NCBI RefSeq assembly: GCF_021495345.1
Contig: NZ_CP099397.1
Span: 124,001 to 188,000 of the forward strand
Direction of reading: 5' to 3'
Length of the DNA stretch: 64,000 nucleotides
From: Pseudomonas hydrolytica
GTDB lineage: Bacteria > Pseudomonadota > Gammaproteobacteria > Pseudomonadales > Pseudomonadaceae
Shown here: positions 23,822 to 31,344 of the stretch, one piece after another
How the letters are laid out: every line of letters starts with the position of its first letter
Position numbering within the stretch: the first letter of the stretch is position 1
Position numbers and translations under genes: made by a program
Notes under the pieces: model-generated
What the model saw: only the letters and a program-made list of their open reading frames with translations
What the model was told of the DNA's origin: nothing
The model's database searches: none

Positions 23822-24727
23822 GTGAACCGCCTCAAGCGTTGGCTGGCTGAGGCCGGCAATGACCTGGCGATCATCTGGATGGTCGAACCGCGCCTGTTCC
23901 TGTTTCCGCTGATCCTGCTGGTGTTCGCAGTCGGCTTCTTCATCGTGCCCAGCGCCGATGCTGCAAGCATCCCGACCGCTGCCGAGCAGCACCGCCGCAC
24001 CCTGGTGCGCGCCGCCCATGCCGAATGGGGCCTGGGGGCGCCCGTGGCGACCTTCGCCGCCCAGGTGCATCAGGAGAGCGCCTGGCGGGTGAATGCCCGC
24101 TCTGGCGTCGGCGCCGAGGGCTTGGCGCAGTTCATGCCCGCGACTGCCGACTGGATGGCCGAGATCTACCCGCGCAGCCTGGGCCCGGCGCAGCCGTATA
24201 ACCCTGGCTGGGCGTTGCGGGCGATGGTGGCGTTCGACCGCTGGCTCTACGAACGAAACCAGGCCGTGAGCGAGTGTGACCGCTGGGCCTTCGTGCTGGC
24301 CGGATACAACGGCGGCAATGGCTGGGTGAATCGTGACCGCAGGCTGGCATCGGCAAAGGGCGCCGATCCGCTGGCCTGGTTCGATTCCGTCGAGCGGCAC
24401 AACGCTGGCCGCTCGATCGCCAACTTCCGCGAGAACCGCCATTACCCGCGCGCCATCCTGCTGCGCTGGGAGCCCATGTATGCGGCTGCCGGCTGGGGGC
24501 CTGGCGTTTGCGCCGACAGGTATAGCCGCCATGAAGATCCCAACGCTGTTTCTGCTCGCCACGTTGACCACCAGTTCGCCTGCCGCCTGCTCCCGGAACT
24601 GGTTGGCTGCCGCCGAGCTGTTCGCATCGCCGCCGCCCCGCGTTCGACCGGCCCAGCTCTGGCCGCCCGAGCGCGTGGACAAACGACCACCCATGCCGCG
24701 CTGGTTGCGGCGCCGGCTCAAGCGTAA
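23822..24727 (+). CDS. Endolysin: SLT-type lytic transglycosylase
   Basis: GTG start at 23822, two bases after the holin stop. A signal-anchor helix (about 17-38) precedes a goose-lysozyme-like SLT domain with the catalytic glutamate in VHQESAWRVN and the GAEGLAQFMPATADWM motif, then FVLAGYNGGNGWVNRD. It cleaves peptidoglycan at lysis. The last 65 residues or so overlap a different-frame small gene (24531-24737) and look less natural. Confidence 0.85.
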   Translation: MNRLKRWLAEAGNDLAIIWMVEPRLFLFPLILLVFAVGFFIVPSADAASIPTAAEQHRRTLVRAAHAEWGLGAPVATFAAQVHQESAWRVNARSGVGAEGLAQFMPATADWMAEIYPRSLGPAQPYNPGWALRAMVAFDRWLYERNQAVSECDRWAFVLAGYNGGNGWVNRDRRLASAKGADPLAWFDSVERHNAGRSIANFRENRHYPRAILLRWEPMYAAAGWGPGVCADRYSRHEDPNAVSARHVDHQFACRLLPELVGCRRAVRIAAAPRSTGPALAARARGQTTTHAALVAAPAQA

Positions 24728-24737
24728 GGGGCGGTGA
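24531..24737 (+). CDS. Small exported basic, proline-rich protein nested in the lysis cassette
   Basis: 68 residues: a signal-like N-terminus (MKIPTLFLLATLTTSSPAAC, whose cysteine could be lipidated although the box is not canonical), then a Pro-rich, strongly basic C-terminus (RWLRRRLKRKGR). The stop overlaps the i-spanin start as TGATG. It occupies a second frame over the end of the endolysin gene. A lysis accessory role is only inferred from position. Confidence 0.45.
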   Translation: MKIPTLFLLATLTTSSPAACSRNWLAAAELFASPPPRVRPAQLWPPERVDKRPPMPRWLRRRLKRKGR

Positions 24738-25360
24738 TGAAGAACGTCATCGGCTGGATCGCTGACTACTGGCACGTGCCGATCTTCGTGGTGATGGCAT
24801 ACCTGATGTACGCCTACGGCGAGAGCCAGTATGACCGGGGCCACAGCGCCGCTCAGGCCAAGGGCGACAAGGCCGTTGCCGATCTGCGCGAGGAGCACCA
24901 GAAGCTGCGCGCCGATGCCGCCGAACAGAACCTGGTGCTCTACCGCCAGCAGGTGGAGCGCGCCAACCAGGCCGAGCTGGTGTTCCTGGATGCCCAGGAC
25001 GAGATCGGCCGGCTCAAGCAGCAACTCACACAGGAGCGCATCAACCGTGTCTCGACTCAATACGCCCCGGCGCGCGGCGCTGCCCCTGTGGTTGCTCCTC
25101 GCTTCGTTGTCACTTGTGGCTGGCTGCGCGACTTCAACGCAGCGCTTGGAGCCACTGCCCCAGCTCCAGCCGGCTGCCGAGCCTACGCCGGCTCTCAAGA
25201 AGCGGCCTGGCCCGCCCCCGGCTCTGACGCCGAACTACTGGAAAGCGGCGTTACCGCTGCAGACATCCTGGCCCATGCGCGTGACTACGGCGCTTGGGCG
25301 CTCGCCATCCGTGCGCAGCTGAACGCGCTGATCGACCTACACGACAAGGACAAGCCCTGA
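24737..25360 (+). CDS. Inner-membrane spanin (Rz-like)
   Basis: 207 residues: an N-terminal anchor helix (about 10-27, IADYWHVPIFVVMAYLMY) and a long periplasmic coiled coil (about 45-105). This is the typical i-spanin layout; spanins fuse the inner and outer membrane in the last lysis step. ATG 24737 follows AAGGGG. The o-spanin gene is embedded in another frame. The region after residue 110 overlaps it and is of uncertain structure. Confidence 0.77.
   Translation: MKNVIGWIADYWHVPIFVVMAYLMYAYGESQYDRGHSAAQAKGDKAVADLREEHQKLRADAAEQNLVLYRQQVERANQAELVFLDAQDEIGRLKQQLTQERINRVSTQYAPARGAAPVVAPRFVVTCGWLRDFNAALGATAPAPAGCRAYAGSQEAAWPAPGSDAELLESGVTAADILAHARDYGAWALAIRAQLNALIDLHDKDKP
25047..25322 (+). CDS. 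Outer-membrane spanin lipoprotein (Rz1-like), embedded
   Basis: 91 residues in the +1-shifted frame within the i-spanin gene, from GTG 25047 with AGGAG ten bases before. Signal peptide and lipobox LSLVAGC, then a proline-rich stretch (LEPLPQLQPAAEPTP; RPGPPPALTP), as in Rz1. The embedded Rz/Rz1 arrangement is well known in phages. Confidence 0.72.
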   Translation: MSRLNTPRRAALPLWLLLASLSLVAGCATSTQRLEPLPQLQPAAEPTPALKKRPGPPPALTPNYWKAALPLQTSWPMRVTTALGRSPSVRS

Positions 25361-25695
25361 TGGACTTCGACTCCCTGCTGCGCGGCGCGCAGTTCCTGTT
25401 CACCGTGGTGGTGGGCTACTTCTCCTGGAGCAGTGCCCGCAAGGCCAGCTCCAAGGTGGAGGCCGAAGCCCTGGCCCAGCGCCTGGCCGGGCAGGACAAC
25501 CGGCTGACGGTGCTGGAGCAGCAGATGAAGCACCTGCCCACCAGTGACCAGTTCACCGAACTGGCCGGCGAGCTGGCCGAGCTGGCTGGAGACATGAAGG
25601 CGATCAAGGTCGAGATCGCGGGGGTAACCAAAGCGCTCGACCCTTTGGCACGCGCCGTTGAGCGCATGAATGAATACCTGTTGAACAACAAGTGA
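25360..25695 (+). CDS. DUF2730-family phage protein
   Basis: 111 residues: one N-terminal membrane helix (about 10-25) and a coiled-coil region with regular heptads (LAGQDNRLTVLEQQMKHL; TELAGELAELAGDMKAIK). It matches the DUF2730 family, a membrane-anchored coiled-coil protein between lysis and packaging genes in Mu-like phages (Mu gp25 position). The start overlaps the i-spanin stop by one base. Confidence 0.77.
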   Translation: MDFDSLLRGAQFLFTVVVGYFSWSSARKASSKVEAEALAQRLAGQDNRLTVLEQQMKHLPTSDQFTELAGELAELAGDMKAIKVEIAGVTKALDPLARAVERMNEYLLNNK

Positions 25696-25702
25696 GGCTG
25701 CA

Positions 25703-25999
25703 ATGAGCACTCAATACGCTGACTATCTCCGCCAGGATCAGCGCCTGGTGATGCTGCGCATCCTCTCTGAGCTGCCGCAGTACCGTTCCAACTCCTCGGT
25801 GATCGCCAACCTGCTGGGCCAGTTCGGGCACCACCCGAGCCGCGACCAGGTGAAGGGCGACCTGGTTTGGCTCGGCGAACAGGGCCTGGTGGCGATCGAG
25901 GATATCGGCTCCGTCCTGGTCGTGACCCTGACCGAGCGTGGTGGCGACGTGGCTGCTGGCCGCGCCTCGGTACCGGGCGTCAGCAAGCCGAGGCCCTGA
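25703..25999 (+). CDS. VpaChn25_0724-like phage protein (winged helix)
   Basis: 98 residues with an ArsR-like winged helix: LRILSELPQYRSNSSVIANLLGQFG and DQVKGDLVWLGEQGLVAIED. This is the Mu gp26-position protein in B3-like phages. Its exact role is unknown; nearness to the small terminase suggests a packaging function. Confidence 0.75.
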   Translation: MSTQYADYLRQDQRLVMLRILSELPQYRSNSSVIANLLGQFGHHPSRDQVKGDLVWLGEQGLVAIEDIGSVLVVTLTERGGDVAAGRASVPGVSKPRP

Positions 26000-26001
26000 C
26001 C

Positions 26002-26550
26002 ATGGGGCGCAAGTCGAGCATCGACCGGCTAGATCCGGCAGTCCGTACCCACATCGAGAAGCGCCTGCGCGAGCGGCGCCTCACCCTGGACGAGCTGATC
26101 GAGGATCTGCACGAGCACTTCCCCAGTGCGGACAAGCCCAGCCGTTCGGCGATTGGCCGCTACAAGGTCAGCTTCGACGAGATGGCCAAGCGGCTGCGCG
26201 AGCAGCAGGCCATGGCCAGCCTGCTGGTCGAGGAGCTGGGCGAGAACCCGAACGACAAGGCCGGCGCGCTGATGGTGCAGTCGATCCAGACCCTGACCAC
26301 GCACGCGGCCCTGGGCGCGCAGATCGACGACGAGACAACCATCGACGACGTGCGCAAGCTCGCCCGCGCCGCGAAGGACGTGCTGCAGGCCAGCAAGGCC
26401 AGCCGCGAGGAGCGCAAGGCGATCGAGCGTGAAGCCCGCGAGGCGCTGCTGGCCGAGCAGGAGCAGCGCCTGGAAGAGATGCGCGGCAGCGATGGCATGA
26501 GCGAAGAGTTCGAAGACCGCATCCGCCGCGTCCTGATGGGTAAAGCCTGA
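26002..26550 (+). CDS. DUF3486 protein, probable small terminase subunit (Mu gp27-like)
   Basis: 182 residues: KSSIDRLDPAVRTHIEKRLRE at the N-terminus followed by a helix-turn-helix (LTLDELIEDLHEHFPSAD...SRSAIGRY) that fits DNA recognition, then helical C-terminal region (LARAAKDVLQASKASREERK). In Mu-like phages this family precedes the large terminase, and I infer the small subunit role. Stop overlaps the terminase start (TGATG). Confidence 0.82.
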   Translation: MGRKSSIDRLDPAVRTHIEKRLRERRLTLDELIEDLHEHFPSADKPSRSAIGRYKVSFDEMAKRLREQQAMASLLVEELGENPNDKAGALMVQSIQTLTTHAALGAQIDDETTIDDVRKLARAAKDVLQASKASREERKAIEREAREALLAEQEQRLEEMRGSDGMSEEFEDRIRRVLMGKA

Positions 26551-28211
26551 TGAGCGAGCAAGAAGGCAAAGCACTCAAGGCGCTGACCAAGCCCCGCAAG
26601 ATCGACCTCGCCGCCGAGCTGGAGCTTCATGGCGTCGTCGTGCCCCAGGATATGGCCGATGCGGTACCGGAGGCCGAGGGCGTATTCCTGCCGTACCAGC
26701 AGCGCTGGTTCGACGACACCAGCCAGATCATGATCGCCGAGAAGTCCCGCCGTACCGGCCTGACCTGGGCCGAGGCTGGCCGCAACGTGATCAACGCCGC
26801 CAAGCCTCGGCGCCGCGGTGGTTGCAATACCTTCTACGTGGGCAGCAAGCAGGAGATGGCGCTGGAGTACATCGCCGCCTGCGCGCTGTTCGCCCGTGCG
26901 TTCAATGAGATGGCCCAGGCCGACGTCTACGAGCAGAGCTTCTGGGATGACGGACGCCGCGAGGAGATCCTCGCCTACATGATCCGCTTCCCGAAGAGCG
27001 GCTTCAAAATCCAGGCGCTCAGCTCGCGTCCTAGCAACCTGCGCGGCCTGCAGGGCGACGTGGTGATCGACGAGGCGGCCTTCCATGAGTCCCTTGAAGA
27101 GCTGCTCAAGGCGGCCCTGGCGCTGACTATGTGGGGCAACAAGGTCCGGCTGATCAGCACCCACAACGGCGTGGACAATGCCTTCAACAGCTACATCCAG
27201 GACGCACGCGAAGGCCGTAAGGACTACAGCATCCACCGCATCACCCTGGACGATGCCCTGGCCCAGGGGCTGTACAAGCGGATCTGCTACGTCACCAACC
27301 AGGAATGGTCGCCTGAAGCCGAGAAGGAATGGCGCGACAAGCTGTACCGCAACGCCCCCAACATCGAGTCGGCCGAGGAAGAGTACGGCTGTGTGCCGAA
27401 GAAGAGCGGCGGCGCTTACCTGAGCCGCGTGCTGATCGAGGCCGCGATGGTCTCCGACCACTCGATCCGCATCTACCGCTACGAGGCGCCGCAAGGCTTC
27501 GAGGAGTGGACGCCCGAACACCGCGAGGCCGAGGTGCGCGCCTGGTGTGAGGAAAACCTGCAGCCCGAGCTGGCCCGCCTCAGCGACCGCAACCGCCACA
27601 CCTTCGGTGAAGACTTCGCCCGCCGTGGCGACCTCACCGTGTTCACCCCGCTGCAGATCGACCCGCTGCTGCGCAAGCGCGTGCCGTTCCAAGTCGAGCT
27701 GCGCAACCTGACCTACGGCGCGCAGGAGCAGATCATGTTCTACATCTGCGATCGCCTGCCGCGCCTGACTGGCCTGGCGTTCGACGCCACCGGCAACGGT
27801 GGGTACCTGGCTGAACAGGCCGCGCTGAAGTACGGCAGCACCATGGTCGACCAGGTGGCGCTATCGCTGGCCTGGTACGGCGAGTGGATGCCCAAGCTCA
27901 AGGGCGAGTTCGAGGCGTTCAACCTGCAGCTACCCCGGCACCAGACCACGCTTGATGACCTGCTGTCGATCAAGGTCGAGAAAGGCGTGCCGGTCATCGA
28001 CAAGGGCCGCACGAAGGATCTGGAGAGCACCAGCTCCAAGGCCAAGCGCCACGGCGACTCGGCCATCTCCCTGGCCATGGCCGTGCGGGCCAGCTTCATG
28101 CAGGGCGGCATCATCGAGGCGACCATGCTGCCTCGCCATAGTCGCGGCTTCGACAACGTGGCCAACGACGACAACGACATCGAATTACCGGAGCCGACCA
28201 CATCATGGTGA
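26550..28211 (+). CDS. Terminase large subunit (Mu gp28-like)
   Basis: 553-residue packaging motor: an ATPase with a Walker A-like AEKSRRTGLTWAE (about 62-75), Walker B VVIDEAAF (about 172-179), coupling motif LISTHNG, and a C-terminal RNase H-like nuclease domain with GEDFARRGDLT and LAFDATGNGGY. Length is full for the family. It overlaps the portal start by 7 bases. Confidence 0.92.
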   Translation: MSEQEGKALKALTKPRKIDLAAELELHGVVVPQDMADAVPEAEGVFLPYQQRWFDDTSQIMIAEKSRRTGLTWAEAGRNVINAAKPRRRGGCNTFYVGSKQEMALEYIAACALFARAFNEMAQADVYEQSFWDDGRREEILAYMIRFPKSGFKIQALSSRPSNLRGLQGDVVIDEAAFHESLEELLKAALALTMWGNKVRLISTHNGVDNAFNSYIQDAREGRKDYSIHRITLDDALAQGLYKRICYVTNQEWSPEAEKEWRDKLYRNAPNIESAEEEYGCVPKKSGGAYLSRVLIEAAMVSDHSIRIYRYEAPQGFEEWTPEHREAEVRAWCEENLQPELARLSDRNRHTFGEDFARRGDLTVFTPLQIDPLLRKRVPFQVELRNLTYGAQEQIMFYICDRLPRLTGLAFDATGNGGYLAEQAALKYGSTMVDQVALSLAWYGEWMPKLKGEFEAFNLQLPRHQTTLDDLLSIKVEKGVPVIDKGRTKDLESTSSKAKRHGDSAISLAMAVRASFMQGGIIEATMLPRHSRGFDNVANDDNDIELPEPTTSW

Positions 28212-29776
28212 CCACATCCCGCATCCTGGGGCCCGATGGCCAGCCGATCCGCCTGGCCGAAATCCGTGAGCCGCAGACCGCCCACCTGACCAGCCTGCAC
28301 CACGAAGTGGGCAACCACCCCTCGCGCGGCCTGACGCCCAGCCGCCTGGCCGCACTGCTCGATGCCGCCGAGCAAGGCGACATCGTCGCGCAGTACGAGC
28401 TGTTCGAGGACATCGAGGAGAAGGACGGCCATGTGTTCGCCGAGATGGACAAGCGCCGCCGCGCGGTCGCCCAGCTGGATTGGCAGATCGTGCCGCCGGA
28501 CAACCCCACCGCTAAGGAGAAGGAAGCAACCGCCGCGCTCGAGCAGCTGTTGGCCGGGCTGGATGACTTCGAGGCGATGCTGTTCGACGTGACCGACGCC
28601 ATCGGCAAGGGCTTTGCCTGCCTGGAGTTCGACGGCTGGCACCGGGTGGACGGTGACTGGCTGCCGCGTGCGATCGATCATCGGCCGCAGACCTGGTTCC
28701 AGCTCACCCGTGGCGAGCGGCGCCAGGAGATCCGCCTGCGCGGCTCCATGGGTGGCGAGCCGTTGCAGCCGTTCACCTGGATAACCCACGTTCACAAGGC
28801 CAAGAGCGGTTACCTGGAGCGCAGCGCGCTGATGCGCGTGCTGGTGTGGCCGTACCTGTTCAAGAACTACAGCGTCGGTGATCTGGCCGAGTTCCTGGAG
28901 ATCTACGGCATCCCCATGCGAGTGGGCAAATACCCAGGCGGCGCCACCGAAAGGGAGAAGCTGACGCTGCTGCGCGCCCTGGCCCAGCTCGGGCACAGCG
29001 CCGCTGGCATCATCCCGATCGGCATGGAGATGGAGTTCCTCAACGCTGCCCAGGGTGACCCGGCTGCGTTCAAGCTGATGATCGACTGGTGCGAGCGCAC
29101 CCAGAGCAAGGTGATCCTGGGCGGCACGCTCACCAGCGGTACCGGCGAAGGCACCAACACCAACGCCCTGGGCAACGTGCACAACGAGGTGCGCCTCGAT
29201 CTGCGCGACTCCGACGCCAAGCAGCTGGCCGCCACCATCAGCCGTGACCTGGTGTACCCGATCGCCGTGCTCAACGGCCTGGTGGACAACTGGAAGCGCT
29301 GCCCGCGCCTGGTGTTCCCCACCCAGGAACCAGAGGATCTCAAGGCCTACGCCGATGCGCTGCCCAGCCTGGTCAAGCTCGGCTTCAAGATTCCGCGTCA
29401 GTGGGCCCAGGAGCGAGTCGCCATCCCTGAGCCGGCCGACAACGAGGACGTGTTGCAGCTGCAGGCCGAGCCATCGGCGCCGACCGAGCCTGAGCCGCCT
29501 GCAGGCGTTGCGGTGGCCACCGCACAACAGAAGCCAGCCACCACCGCCGCACAGCGCCTGGACGATGACCTGCAGCCCATCACCGGCCAGTGGATCGTGC
29601 GTATCCGCCAGCTGGTGGAGCGGGCCGAGAGCCTGGAGCAGATTCGCGATGGCCTGGCCGAGCTGCTGCCGGACATGAGCATCGAGCAGTACGCCGAGGC
29701 CATGGCGCAGGCGCTGGCCGCTGCAGCCCTGCAGGGGCGCCTGGACATCGTCCAGGAGGCCGCCAATGGCCGTTAG
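28205..29776 (+). CDS. Portal protein, DUF935 (Mu gp29-like)
   Basis: 523 residues, apparently complete. Seen: TSRILGPDGQPIRLAEI at the start, EMDKRRRAVAQLDWQIVPP (about 75-95), FDGWHRVDGDWLPRAIDHR (about 145), and EFLEIYGIPMRVGKYPGGA (about 230-250), all characteristic of DUF935. It would form the dodecameric ring for DNA entry. The C-terminal 100 residues are helical with an Ala/Pro linker. It is the last intact head gene before the deletion. Confidence 0.92.
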   Translation: MVTTSRILGPDGQPIRLAEIREPQTAHLTSLHHEVGNHPSRGLTPSRLAALLDAAEQGDIVAQYELFEDIEEKDGHVFAEMDKRRRAVAQLDWQIVPPDNPTAKEKEATAALEQLLAGLDDFEAMLFDVTDAIGKGFACLEFDGWHRVDGDWLPRAIDHRPQTWFQLTRGERRQEIRLRGSMGGEPLQPFTWITHVHKAKSGYLERSALMRVLVWPYLFKNYSVGDLAEFLEIYGIPMRVGKYPGGATEREKLTLLRALAQLGHSAAGIIPIGMEMEFLNAAQGDPAAFKLMIDWCERTQSKVILGGTLTSGTGEGTNTNALGNVHNEVRLDLRDSDAKQLAATISRDLVYPIAVLNGLVDNWKRCPRLVFPTQEPEDLKAYADALPSLVKLGFKIPRQWAQERVAIPEPADNEDVLQLQAEPSAPTEPEPPAGVAVATAQQKPATTAAQRLDDDLQPITGQWIVRIRQLVERAESLEQIRDGLAELLPDMSIEQYAEAMAQALAAAALQGRLDIVQEAANGR

Positions 29777-30383
29777 CGCCACGTCGCTGCCGTTCCGCGA
29801 GCAGAACGAGTTCCTGCGCCGCAAACTCAACTTGCCTACTAACGGCTGGACGGACGTATACGGCCGCGAGAACGACTATGCGTTCGTCGTAGCCGGCGCC
29901 AACCGTAACGACCTGGTGGCCGACTTCCACCAGGCGGTGCAGCGGGCGATCGAGGGCGGTACCACGCTGGAGGCGTACCCCGTTGTGTGTGGCGGCATGC
30001 TGACTGGCGCCGCAGCTACGCGCTTCAGCGAGGCCACTCACTCCATGCCGTACAAGGGCAATCGCTTCGGCTTGGGTCTGCGCAGCAATGATGCGTGGAT
30101 TCAGCCGCAGGCCTACCCGTGGAGTAATACCTGGATCGCTGGCACCGGGGCGTCAGCAACGTCTCCGAATCTCCGTGAGACCGACAACATCTATCACCTG
30201 TTACCGATCGAGCTGCATGACGCAGCAAACATCTGGGGCTCGCTCGACGGCATCTTCTACATCACCGGCTTCAACAACGCGGTCGAGAACACCCTTGTTA
30301 TCGATGGCGATGACTACGTCGTGATCCAGGACGTTTCCCGCACCGGCCACACCGACTACTACGCAATGAGGCTCGACGACTGA
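29766..30383 (+). CDS. Deletion-fusion: head-morphogenesis N-terminus joined to distal tail protein
   Basis: 205 residues. Residues 1-68 (EQNEFLRRKLNLPTNGWTDV, then FVVAGANRNDLVADF) match the start of the Mu gpF/SPP1 gp7-type minor head protein. From about residue 70 (base ~29970) the sequence becomes YPVVCGGML...RETDNIYHLLPIELHD...TDYVVIQDVSRTGHTDYYAMRL, resembling a distal tail protein of B3-like phages. The frame is kept, so the fused product could be made, but neither function is expected. Confidence 0.8.
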   Translation: MAVSATSLPFREQNEFLRRKLNLPTNGWTDVYGRENDYAFVVAGANRNDLVADFHQAVQRAIEGGTTLEAYPVVCGGMLTGAAATRFSEATHSMPYKGNRFGLGLRSNDAWIQPQAYPWSNTWIAGTGASATSPNLRETDNIYHLLPIELHDAANIWGSLDGIFYITGFNNAVENTLVIDGDDYVVIQDVSRTGHTDYYAMRLDD

Positions 30384-31342
30384 TGGCCTATTACACCGGC
30401 TCGGCGGCTGATATGAGCGGTATTCGCAGCGCTCTCGTCGCGGCATGTACAGACAACGGATGGACATGGAACGCCGCTACCAATGTACTCAGCAAGGGCT
30501 CGCTCCATCTGCTGCTGACCAATGACGCCATCAACATGTCTCTAACTGGGCGCACGTCGGCTTCTTCCGGGAACATGCCCAACGAGGTTCAGATCGGCCG
30601 TTTGATGGCCAAGGCCGGCACTCCAACGCTCGACGTGACATACCCGGCGCAGTACGACATTTTCGTTTTTACTGCCCCGGTTGATGAGGTCTGGTTGACG
30701 GTTCGCTACGACGTCGATCGATATCAATGGTGCGCATTTGGTCGCTCAGTCATCCAGCTGCCGGGTACGGGGATGTTTGTCGCTGCTATCCGCGGCTCGG
30801 TGCCTATCAACCATGACGTGCCAACGGTGGTCTCGCCATTCCATATCGGTCCCGCCGCGGGTGGAGCTGATCGCAGTGGTAGCCACGGACTAACATCTGG
30901 GGCGTTCGGTTGGAACACGTCCGGCCGGGCATTCCCGGCGCAGAGAGACGTCTACCTACACTCAGACCTGGATGGGAACGGGTGGAACTTGCGGCTTAAC
31001 GACCCCAGTGCAGCGCTGCCCGGCGTTAATGCCTTTTCGCAACTCGTTGCTGCGCAGCCGTCGGCCTGGAACAGTGAGGCTGCGTTGATTCCGATGCGTC
31101 TCTACCGCTTCCGGGCATCTAACAAGCTCAGCCTGGTGGCCGACTTGGTTAATGTTCGGCACGTGCGCAATGACAACTATGTTCCAGGTCAGATCATAGA
31201 AATTGGTCCCGACCGCTGGAAGACGTTCCCATGGCATAGGCGTGATGGTGTTGTGCGCAATGGAACCGGTGGAGGCACCGCATTCGACAACATCGACCAT
31301 AGCGGCACCTTCGGCTACGCCGTGCGCTATGACGGGCCCTGA
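30383..31342 (+). CDS. Distal tail structural protein, B3-like
   Basis: 319 residues, beta-rich, beginning MAYYTGSAADMSGIRSALVA. It resembles the protein following the tape-measure region in B3-like siphophages (pattern TYPAQYDIFVFTAPVDEVW; YQWCAFGRSVIQLPGTG). The start overlaps the preceding stop by one base. I do not recognise a catalytic motif; exact position in the tail tip is not known. Confidence 0.7.
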   Translation: MAYYTGSAADMSGIRSALVAACTDNGWTWNAATNVLSKGSLHLLLTNDAINMSLTGRTSASSGNMPNEVQIGRLMAKAGTPTLDVTYPAQYDIFVFTAPVDEVWLTVRYDVDRYQWCAFGRSVIQLPGTGMFVAAIRGSVPINHDVPTVVSPFHIGPAAGGADRSGSHGLTSGAFGWNTSGRAFPAQRDVYLHSDLDGNGWNLRLNDPSAALPGVNAFSQLVAAQPSAWNSEAALIPMRLYRFRASNKLSLVADLVNVRHVRNDNYVPGQIIEIGPDRWKTFPWHRRDGVVRNGTGGGTAFDNIDHSGTFGYAVRYDGP

Positions 31343-31344
31343 AT

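Noticed and set aside
27740..29830. A 696-codon minus-strand frame, and another at 26160-27692
   Set aside because: Both mirror the terminase and portal genes, which have clear family motifs; no ribosome site or phage-like gene order supports them.
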